Shown piece after piece: positions 45,454 through 52,609 of a stretch of 64,000 nucleotides of DNA; the stretch's first letter is position 1, and every line of letters begins with the position of its first letter. The stretch spans positions 408,633 through 472,632 of the forward strand of contig NZ_JACJSM010000001.1 in NCBI RefSeq assembly GCF_014698145.1. Reading direction: 5' to 3'. Source of the stretch: Oscillatoria sp. FACHB-1406. GTDB taxonomy: Bacteria; Cyanobacteriota; Cyanobacteriia; Cyanobacteriales; Spirulinaceae. Below the pieces are notes generated by a model. That model had not been told where the DNA came from. It saw only the letters and a program-made list of their open reading frames with translations, and did no database searches. The translations under genes and the position numbers were made by a program.

Positions 45454-48400
45454 ATGTCTCTCAAAGCAATCAAGCAATTTGCCACCCGAGGGGTCGGTCG
45501 CATCCCCCTCAATGCCTTTCTCGTTGTTCCTTTTATAGTGCAAATTGCAGGCATAGTCAGTGTTGTGGGCTACCTTTCTTTTAAAAGCGGTCAAAACGCC
45601 GTTAACGACCTCGCCGCTCAACTCCGGCAGCAAATTAGCGATCGCACCGAGCAAAAATTAGACGCATACCTCTCCATACCCCGTCAACTCAACCAAATTA
45701 ACGTCGATGCTGTCGAACTCGGGCTGCTAAAACTCAACGATTTTACCACCACGGGTCGTTATTTTCTCAAACAGATGCAAGCTTTTGAGATTGGTTATAA
45801 CAACTTCGGCAATATCAAAGGAGAATTTATTGGTGTCGAACGGCTTAATAGCGGCAAACTCCTGATTAATGAAGTTTCCGAGTCAAAGCAATTAGGCAAA
45901 CTCTACGTTTACACCACCGACGCAAAAGGAAATCGCACCCGCTTAAAGGAAATCAAAAATTACGATCCGCGCAGTGAAGCTTGGTTCTCAGATACATTCA
46001 AAGCTGGAAAACCAACCTGGAGTCCGATTTATGAATGGGAAGATAAACCGGAAATTCTCTCGGTTTCTTATAACTACCCTCTTTACGATCGCGAGCGTAA
46101 ATTTATCGGCGTTATCGGTATCGATCTTATTCTCTCCCAAATTGGCGAATTCCTCCGCACGCTCAAAATTAGTCCCTCTGCTAAAACTTTTATTATCGAA
46201 CGCGATGGATTTTTAGTCGCTACCTCAGCATCAGAAGCGCCCTACACTCTCAAAAATGGCAATGCAACGCGCATTAAAGCTTCCCAAGGGCAAGATCGCC
46301 TCATGCGAGAAACCGCCCGCTTTCTCGAGAGAAAGTACGGCAATCTCCAGCAAATCCAAAAAGCTCGATTCCTGGATTTCAAGCTGGAAGGAGAACGTCA
46401 ATTCGTACAAGTCACGCCCTGGCAAGACAAATTCGGCCTCGATTGGTTGATTGTGGTGGTCGTTCCCGAAGCCGATTTTATGGGTCAAATTAATAATAAT
46501 ATTCGCACGACCATTGTCCTCTGTCTCGCCGCTCTCGGAGTTGCGGTTGTCGTCGGCATTCTTACTGCCCGTTGGATTATCTTACCCATTCTCCGGCTTA
46601 AGGATGCCGCGATCGCGCTCTCCCAAGGAAATTTCGACTCCATTGTTCCCCTCAATCGCAAAGATGAATTAGGAATTTTAGCCAATGCTTTTAATAGCAT
46701 GGCCCAGCAATTGCAAGCCTCATTTGCAACCTTAGAAACCCAAAACGCCGAACTGCAACGCCTCGATAAACTCAAAGACGAATTTCTCGCTAATACTTCT
46801 CACGAATTGCGCACGCCCCTCAACGGAATTATCGGTTTAGCCGAATCGCTCGTTGATGGCGCGACGGGCGAACTTCCCGATACAACCAAAGCCAATTTAA
46901 ATACAATTATTGCCTCCGGTCGCCGACTTGCCAATCTCGTTAACGATCTTCTCGATTTCTCTCGCTTGCGGCACAAACATATCGAACTACAACTCACGGC
47001 GGTAGGTTTGCGGGAGATTGTTGATTTGGTATTAACCTTTTGTCAAACTCAAGTCGGTCAAAAATCGTTGCAACTGATTAACGCGATCGATCCGGAAACC
47101 CCTTTAGTTCTTGCTGATGAAAATCGCTTGCAACAAATCCTCTATAATTTAGTCGGAAATGCTATCAAATTCACCGAATCTGGCATCGTTGAAGTCTCGG
47201 CACAATTAGTTTTTCCCGAACCGCCTCCGAGCGATGATGAGCGTTTGTTTGCCACGACCGGAAACCTTGCCATCTCTGTTAAAGATACCGGCATTGGCAT
47301 TCCCGAAGATCGATATGAGAAAATTTTTGAATCTTTTGAACAAGCGGATGGTTCCACTGCCAGAGAGTACGGCGGAACCGGTTTAGGACTCGCCGTTACC
47401 CAAAAACTGGTCGAGTTGCATGGGGGAGAAATTCATCTTACTTCTCAAGTTGGCGTTGGCTCGGAGTTTGTGTTTACGCTGCCCTTAGCTCGGTCGGCAG
47501 ACAGCAAGTTACAACGCTGGGAAGATCGAGAGCGAAATAGGTCGCTTTCCTTAAAAGATTTGCGGCAAGCTCAAGACTTGCAAGCGACAAAATCAACCGC
47601 ACAAATGATTGCCAAGCTAAGCGATAGATGCCCTCTTATTTTAACAGATAATAAGCCCAAGGTTAACAGTCAATTCAGGATTTTAATTGTCGATGACGAA
47701 CCCGTAAACTTACAAGTTCTCGCCAATCATTTGTTACTAGAAAATTACGCGATCGCGCAGGCGACGAATGGTTTTGAGGCACTGGAAATTCTCAATAGAG
47801 GGTTTAAACCCGACCTGATTCTGCTCGACGTGATGATGCCGCGCATGACGGGTTACGAAGTTTGTCAAAAGATTCGAGAAAGCTTCCCCGCTCTAGAGTT
47901 ACCAATCGTCATGCTCACTGCCAAGAATCAAACCGAGGATTTAGTGCAAGCCTTTAATCTCGGGGCTAACGATTACTTAACAAAGCCTTTCGTTAAAAAA
48001 GAACTGCTCGCTCGCATTAAAACTCATATCAGTTTGTCTAAGATTAACGCTGCTTACGGTCGCTTTGTCCCGCACGATTTTCTCAAGTTTTTAGGGAAAG
48101 AGAGCATCATCGATGTCGAACTTGGCGATCATACCTACAAAGAAATGACAATTCTCTTTTCGGACATTCGCTCGTTCACTACCCTTTCCGAGCAAATGTC
48201 CCCAGAAGATAATTTCAACTTTATTAACAGTTATTTGAAGCGCGTCAGTCCGGTCATTCGCAATCGCAACGGCTTCATTGATAAATATATCGGCGATGCG
48301 ATTATGGCTTTATTTCCCCGCTGCGCTGATGATGCGGTTAAAGGTGCAATTGAAATGCAGGAACAAATTCGGCTGTATAACGCACACCGCGAGATGCAAG

Positions 48401-48933
48401 GATACGTTCCGATTTCAAGCGGTATGGGGCTGCATACTGGAGATATGATGTTAGGCACGATTGGCGAAGAACAGCGTATGGAAAGCACTGTAATTTCCGA
48501 CGCGGTGAATTTAGCCTCTCGTTTGGAAAGTCTGACGAAACCTTATGGGGCAAAAATTTTAATCAGTCAGGAGACGCTATACTCGCTGGCTGATATGGAG
48601 AAGTTTCACTATCGATTTCTCGATCGCGTTCGCGTTAAGGGCAAAAATCAGGCGATCGCGATTTTCGAGATTTTTGACGGCGATCCTGAAGAAGTTCGAG
48701 CGCTCAAGCTGCAAACCAAAAGCGAGTTCGAGCGTGCAATTGTTTATTACTACCAGCAACAGTTAGAACCCGCCGAGCAAATTTTCCAAGAAATCTTGCG
48801 CCTCAACCCCGAAGATCGCGCCGCCGCCCTCTACCTGACGCGCTGCACCCAAAACCCAGATTCCCTCCCCATCGAAGGCGAGCTAGGTACAGAAATCTTA
48901 ACCTCGAATTATAGCGTCACCCTAGGCGAATAA
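45454..48933 (+). CDS. Cache-HAMP hybrid histidine kinase fused to class III adenylate cyclase
   Basis: The 1159-residue protein has a membrane segment (about 22-44), an extracytoplasmic double-Cache sensor (about 50-330), a second membrane segment (about 350-372), HAMP, HisKA ([14 protein letters not shown]), HATPase_c ([27 protein letters not shown]), a receiver (LILLDVMMPRMTG, KPF) and a C-terminal cyclase homology domain. The cyclase has both metal Asp residues (LFSDIRSF, GDAIMALF), the ATP-selecting Lys in FIDKYIGD, and Thr in STVISDAVNLASRLE at the second purine-selecting place, which is the class IIIb pattern (often bicarbonate-responsive). It resembles Spirulina CyaC in using a kinase and receiver to drive cAMP synthesis, but senses outside the cell. 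Confidence 0.93.
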   Translation: MSLKAIKQFATRGVGRIPLNAFLVVPFIVQIAGIVSVVGYLSFKSGQNAVNDLAAQLRQQISDRTEQKLDAYLSIPRQLNQINVDAVELGLLKLNDFTTTGRYFLKQMQAFEIGYNNFGNIKGEFIGVERLNSGKLLINEVSESKQLGKLYVYTTDAKGNRTRLKEIKNYDPRSEAWFSDTFKAGKPTWSPIYEWEDKPEILSVSYNYPLYDRERKFIGVIGIDLILSQIGEFLRTLKISPSAKTFIIERDGFLVATSASEAPYTLKNGNATRIKASQGQDRLMRETARFLERKYGNLQQIQKARFLDFKLEGERQFVQVTPWQDKFGLDWLIVVVVPEADFMGQINNNIRTTIVLCLAALGVAVVVGILTARWIILPILRLKDAAIALSQGNFDSIVPLNRKDELGILANAFNSMAQQLQASFATLETQNAELQRLDKLKDEFLANTSHELRTPLNGIIGLAESLVDGATGELPDTTKANLNTIIASGRRLANLVNDLLDFSRLRHKHIELQLTAVGLREIVDLVLTFCQTQVGQKSLQLINAIDPETPLVLADENRLQQILYNLVGNAIKFTESGIVEVSAQLVFPEPPPSDDERLFATTGNLAISVKDTGIGIPEDRYEKIFESFEQADGSTAREYGGTGLGLAVTQKLVELHGGEIHLTSQVGVGSEFVFTLPLARSADSKLQRWEDRERNRSLSLKDLRQAQDLQATKSTAQMIAKLSDRCPLILTDNKPKVNSQFRILIVDDEPVNLQVLANHLLLENYAIAQATNGFEALEILNRGFKPDLILLDVMMPRMTGYEVCQKIRESFPALELPIVMLTAKNQTEDLVQAFNLGANDYLTKPFVKKELLARIKTHISLSKINAAYGRFVPHDFLKFLGKESIIDVELGDHTYKEMTILFSDIRSFTTLSEQMSPEDNFNFINSYLKRVSPVIRNRNGFIDKYIGDAIMALFPRCADDAVKGAIEMQEQIRLYNAHREMQGYVPISSGMGLHTGDMMLGTIGEEQRMESTVISDAVNLASRLESLTKPYGAKILISQETLYSLADMEKFHYRFLDRVRVKGKNQAIAIFEIFDGDPEEVRALKLQTKSEFERAIVYYYQQQLEPAEQIFQEILRLNPEDRAAALYLTRCTQNPDSLPIEGELGTEILTSNYSVTLGE

Positions 48934-49251
48934 AGAATTGAAACGGGAAAATTAAAATAATTGGAAGAGCAGTTAGACCCGCTCGAACTTTGGATTCCGG
49001 TATTCGGTAAGTTTTAAGGCGCGCGATCGTCAGCAACAAGTATAATTACTCAATGCCACACCTCATTATTCGTTAAGTGAGACTTAATCGCTTGACAAGC
49101 TTAGCTTTCCGAAATCGTAAAAATCAAAAATAGAATTAAGAAGAGAATTTCATAAGTGTGAATTTTTGATGAAAAGCTTGAGACTTCTAAGCATTTATCG
49201 GGTCAAAAAAATAGGTATTATCCACGTTTAATTTCAGCCATTGAATGCGTT

Positions 49252-49257
49252 TATAAT
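49252..49257 (+). promoter_or_regulatory. Candidate -10 box of the GTPase operon
   Basis: A perfect TATAAT stands 41 bases before the ATG at 49299. No good -35 hexamer is present at 17 bases, so it would be a cyanobacterial type-2 promoter. The 365-base gap 48934-49298 has nothing else I can name. Confidence 0.45.
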
Positions 49258-49298
49258 ACGAGCTAGAAATCGAAACTAACACTGTGTTGGAGAATCAA

Positions 49299-49766
49299 AT
49301 GCAGCTTACACGCCGTCAACAACTGGGTGATTTCAGCAGTCTGGTCTGCTTTAAAGCAGCAATTGCCGGAATGGAAGAAGCCTTGGGCGAAAAAGCAACC
49401 GCGATCGCGCTGACTGCGGCCGGTCGCAAGCGCGGGAAATCTCTCGTTCAAACACTGGGGTTAAGCCATACTTCCCTACCTAACGAGGAAATTGTCACCC
49501 AACTCCAAAAAGCTCTCGGCATAGAAGGAACCCGGTTGTGCATTGTTGAAAAGATCGAAACAGAAGGAGACAAATATAAAGTTTATGTCTCCGAAGCCCT
49601 CTGTAGTGCTGGCGAACCCGACGGAAGCGATCGCAAATGCTTATTTACCCTAGGAGCCGTCTGGGGCGCAATGGAAGAAATCTTAAACAAAAAATTCCGG
49701 GGCGTTCATACCGAAAGCGTATTGAAAGGCTCTCCCTACGACATCTTTGAACTCACGCCCATGTAA
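49299..49766 (+). CDS. V4R/HNOB-like domain protein, first gene of GTPase operon
   Basis: The 155-residue protein has an early CFKAAIAGMEEALGEKATAIALTAAGRKRGKSL helix pair, then a mixed sheet with CIVEKIE, YKVYVSEALCSAG, and an end FTLGAVWGAMEEILNKK ... HTESVLKGSPYDIFELTP. The end pattern (FxLGxxxGxxE, then GxPYxxFExxP) matches V4R (4-vinyl-reductase) domains, related to HNOB/Bet v1-like sensor folds. I start at the ATG at 49299 with GGAG six bases ahead; a GTG five codons up lacks a site. The Cys of GDPYC is replaced here. It may bind a small hydrophobic ligand and feed the GTPase switch. Confidence 0.75.
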   Translation: MQLTRRQQLGDFSSLVCFKAAIAGMEEALGEKATAIALTAAGRKRGKSLVQTLGLSHTSLPNEEIVTQLQKALGIEGTRLCIVEKIETEGDKYKVYVSEALCSAGEPDGSDRKCLFTLGAVWGAMEEILNKKFRGVHTESVLKGSPYDIFELTPM

Positions 49767-49838
49767 ACTAATGGGCATCCTGCCCCTAGGGGCGATCGCT
49801 TGCTGTACTCGTTTTGAAATTATTAAGGAGAATTCAGA

Positions 49839-50210
49839 ATGCCACTCAACGTCATGAGCCTTGAATCCACGCTGCAAAACTTCGTCGCTCAAACCAACGA
49901 TATCCAAGGAGCCGCCCTCGTCTCTCCCGACGGTCTTCCTCTGGCTTCTAACCTGCAAGGCAACATGGACGAAGAACGAGTCGCAGCTATGTCTGCAACC
50001 ATGTTGTCCCTCGGCGAACGCATTGGGATGGAACTCGCTCGAGGTAGCATCGATCGCATTTACGTTGAAGGAAACCAAGGCTACGCCATTCTGACGGGCT
50101 GCGGCGAGGATGCTGTCCTGCTTGTTCTTGCGGCTGCATCGGCAAAACAAGGCGTGCTAATGCTCGAAATCAAGCGCCTCGTTGCCGAACTGAAAGGCTA
50201 TCTGAGCTAA
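49839..50210 (+). CDS. Roadblock/LC7 domain protein
   Basis: The 123-residue protein is a single roadblock/LC7 domain: DIQGAALVSPDGLPLASNLQ, EERVAAMSATMLSLGERIGMEL, and the IDRIYVEGNQGYAILTGCGEDAVLLVLAA sheet. Such proteins (MglB, CvnB) dimerise and regulate small Ras-like GTPases, often as the activating partner. AAGGAG stands nine bases before the ATG. It is the second of four same-strand genes. Confidence 0.92.
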   Translation: MPLNVMSLESTLQNFVAQTNDIQGAALVSPDGLPLASNLQGNMDEERVAAMSATMLSLGERIGMELARGSIDRIYVEGNQGYAILTGCGEDAVLLVLAAASAKQGVLMLEIKRLVAELKGYLS

Positions 50211-50264
50211 ACGGCTCCAACTCGGACGGGATTCATTGGTTGTCAGGAAAGAGGGAGTCATAAT

Positions 50265-51164
50265 ATGGGGATTTCGGGTCGTTTAATTACATTTTCTTTA
50301 GCAGAAGTTCTGCAAATTCTCGCTCGCGGACGAAAAACCGGATTGCTAACCATTCAAGGATTAGCTGACGAACAATGGCATCCCGCCCATTATATTTGGT
50401 TCTACAACGGCCGCATCGTTGGAGCCGCCTCCTCGCTCGATTGCCAAGGACTATTACTCATGATGCACCAGCGCAAATGGCTGAGTCCCCAAGCGCTGTC
50501 CGAACTCAACCAATTACGCGAACTCGACACTCCCCTCGGCTCTTACTTAAAAATCAAAAGTCACCTCCAAGGCGAACAACTCAAACTCCTGTTCCACGTT
50601 CAAGTGCTTCAACGAGTTTGCACGCTGTTTAAATACAAAGACGGACGCTTTAAATTTGACTCCCAAGCGCCGCTTCCCAAGGCCGAAATGACAGGAATGA
50701 GTATCTCCGGAGTTGAAGGCATTTTATTAGGACTGCGCGTTCTACGAGATTGGAGCGCGCTAACGGACAAACTTCCCAGCCCGAAAATAGGGTTGATAAA
50801 ACCCTTGGGGGCTAAGCTGACGTTGAGCTTAGATAGCTTAGAACGGAAAGTTTGGGACTTGGCAGATGGAATGTTTTCCCTCGAGGAAATTGCCGTTCGT
50901 ACCGCCCTGCCTATTACCGCGATCCAACAGACAGCTTTTCGGTTAATATCGGTTGGATTGGTCGAAGAAGTCGCGATCGAAGCTTACCTCCCCACACTGG
51001 AGATCGTCGCCCCTCTGCCAGAAGAGCCGAGCGATACTCCCAAGCAAGAAGAAATTTCCCCTTCGTTTCTCAAAAATTTAGTAGGCTTTTTAAAGAGCAA
51101 AGTTTCATACCCAGGAGTTTCCTCATCAGTTCGCCAGAATTTACTCAACATTCAGAGGAGTTAA
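50265..51164 (+). CDS. DUF4388 (PATAN-type) domain protein
   Basis: The 299-residue protein has an N-terminal DUF4388/PATAN module (about 1-125: ISGRLITFSLAEVLQILARGRKTGLLTI, IWFYNGRIVGAAS, LSPQALSEL), known from the PatA-like response regulators that steer phototaxis in cyanobacteria. The middle (GVEGILLGLRVLRDWSALTDKLPSPK) and a DNA-binding-like helix pair (VWDLADGMFSLEEIAVRTALPITAIQQTAFRLISVGLVEE) follow, ending in a Pro/Glu-rich tail. There is no receiver domain. It follows the roadblock gene after 54 bases and precedes the GTPase by six. Confidence 0.85.
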   Translation: MGISGRLITFSLAEVLQILARGRKTGLLTIQGLADEQWHPAHYIWFYNGRIVGAASSLDCQGLLLMMHQRKWLSPQALSELNQLRELDTPLGSYLKIKSHLQGEQLKLLFHVQVLQRVCTLFKYKDGRFKFDSQAPLPKAEMTGMSISGVEGILLGLRVLRDWSALTDKLPSPKIGLIKPLGAKLTLSLDSLERKVWDLADGMFSLEEIAVRTALPITAIQQTAFRLISVGLVEEVAIEAYLPTLEIVAPLPEEPSDTPKQEEISPSFLKNLVGFLKSKVSYPGVSSSVRQNLLNIQRS

Positions 51165-51170
51165 CACTTA

Positions 51171-51719
51171 ATGGAGTTAATGCGATTAGTCGTAACGGGA
51201 GCCGTCGGAGCCGGGAAAAGTACCTTCGTTCGCACTGCCAGCGAAATTGAAGTTGTCGATACCGATCGCACCGCAACTGATACAACCGCTCTCCTCAAAA
51301 AAAGCACTACCGTCGCGATGGATTTTGGCAAATTTACCTTCGGTTCCGACAGAACCTTGCACGTTTATGGAACTCCCGGTCAAGCCCGCTTTGACTTTAT
51401 GTGGGATTTGTTAATCGCCAAAGCTAACGCTTATATTTTGCTTGTCGCCGCCAATCGCCCCGAAGAATTTCGCCACTCTCGACAAATTCTCACTTTCATC
51501 AATCGGCGCGTTAAAATTCCAATGGTACTCGGCATTACCCATAGCGACTGCGAAGATGCTTGGGAAGGTGAAGATATTGCTTGCGCCCTCGGATTTCCGT
51601 TTGAAAATTTTCCACCCATCTTAACCGTAAACCCAAACGATCGCACCTCCACCATTGAAGCGTTAATCGCCCTCGTCGAGCATTGTTTGTTGCACTCACC
51701 TCAAACGGTTCGCCGCTAA
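51171..51719 (+). CDS. Ras/CvnD-like small GTPase
   Basis: The 182-residue protein has a P-loop GAVGAGKST at 10-18, a switch I-like STTVAMDFGK at 45-54, and G3 read as GTPGQARFDFMWD (67-79). The usual DxxGQ Asp is Gly67. At G4, the usual NKxD is THSD at 123-126, keeping only the Asp. These changes and the FMWD motif match the CvnD group of the Streptomyces conservons and the MglA-like family. GTP would be bound, but nucleotide choice may be relaxed. A GGAG lies before the ATG; six bases separate it from the DUF4388 gene, indicating coupling. Confidence 0.9.
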   Translation: MELMRLVVTGAVGAGKSTFVRTASEIEVVDTDRTATDTTALLKKSTTVAMDFGKFTFGSDRTLHVYGTPGQARFDFMWDLLIAKANAYILLVAANRPEEFRHSRQILTFINRRVKIPMVLGITHSDCEDAWEGEDIACALGFPFENFPPILTVNPNDRTSTIEALIALVEHCLLHSPQTVRR

Positions 51720-51800
51720 AGGATAACAGACAAGCTTGCAAAAATTAATCGCTCGTCAAGTTAAACGGCTGCCTCTCATCAATTCAGTTCGTTATCCATT

Positions 51801-51903
51801 AAGCACCTATGTAGAATTATTTACACATCGCCATGAGCTAGAAGCACTGTAAGCCAAGGGTTTCGGTGCTTAAAAATTGGTAATTTATTTTGCCTAGGTG
51901 CTT
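51801..51903. mobile_element. MITE-like element, family B (103 bp)
   Basis: The ends are AAGCACCTA and TAGGTGCTT (inverted), with ATTTACACATCGCC and GGTAATTTATTTTGC inside, shared with 29211-29313. ATCCATT stands on both sides, so the element has inserted into, or duplicated, a heptamer-repeat unit. It occupies most of the gap between the GTPase and dndE genes. Confidence 0.75.
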
Positions 51904-51929
51904 ATCCATTATCCATTATCAATTAAACT

Positions 51930-52328
51930 GTGGAACCCCCTCTCGAACGCTTCAAACTCTCTCAAACGGCGAAAGACCAACTGGTTAAACTCAAACGCCA
52001 TACCAAAATCGACCAGTGGAATATTCTCTGTCGCTGGGCTTTTTGTCGCTCGCTTGCCGAACCAACCATTCCTTCTATCATTCCAATTCCTGCCGATAGT
52101 AACGTCGAGTTGACTTGGCGCGTCTTTGGGGGAGAGTTAGCCGATCTGCTTGCGATTGCGTTAACACAACGCTGCCATAACGATGGTTTAGCGACCGATA
52201 AAGAAACTCTCGCAACCCAATTTCGCCTGCACTTGCATCGCGGTATCGGATATTTAGCAGGCGATACAAATTTGCGAAAAATTGAGGATTTGGTGCAACT
52301 CGCCGCTTTCGTAATTCGTAATTCGTAA
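51930..52328 (+). CDS. dndE: DndE-family DNA sulfur modification protein (orphan)
   Basis: The 132-residue protein matches DndE along its whole length: EPPLERFKLSQTAKDQLVKLKRHT, DQWNILCRWAFCRSLAEPTIPS, VELTWRVFGGELADLLAIAL and RCHNDGL. DndE is a tetrameric DNA-binding partner of the DndBCD phosphorothioation complex and favours nicked DNA. No dndA, B, C or D is in the window. The start is GTG at 51930. The last five codons (VIRNS) and stop are read from the heptamer repeat that follows. Confidence 0.88.
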   Translation: MEPPLERFKLSQTAKDQLVKLKRHTKIDQWNILCRWAFCRSLAEPTIPSIIPIPADSNVELTWRVFGGELADLLAIALTQRCHNDGLATDKETLATQFRLHLHRGIGYLAGDTNLRKIEDLVQLAAFVIRNS

Positions 52329-52396
52329 TTCGTAATTCGTAATTCGTAATTCGTAATTCGTAATTCGTAATTCGTAATTCGTAATTCGTAATTCGT
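52312..52396. repeat. Heptameric tandem repeat (GTAATTC), about 12 units
   Basis: Near-perfect TAATTCG units overlapping the 3' end of dndE. A second, less pure array of the same unit is at 54096-54190, so the ictB gene is bracketed by them. Confidence 0.9.
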
Positions 52397-52609
52397 CTCA
52401 CCTGGTACGCTGAGCGAAGTCGAAGCGCCGCCCCCTCTACTCCTCTCCTCGTCAGCCTTAACTTAGGTCATTCAACCGATTTTATCAGAAAAATGGGTTT
52501 AAAACCCTGCCCACTTCGGCATTTCGGCAAGCTCAATTCGCCGACCGGCAGGGGAGTGTCAAATAACGTCCCGACTGAAGAGAGGAGGGGAGGGATTTCT
52601 GGGAAGATT

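Noticed and set aside
45110-45654. Two minus-strand frames upstream of and across the cyclase start
   Set aside because: The second overlaps the well-supported cyclase N-terminus; neither has a ribosome site or recognisable domain.
52312-52396. Regular repeat that could be taken for a CRISPR array
   Set aside because: The units are 7 bases long and contiguous, with no spacers and no cas genes nearby; they are STRR heptamers.
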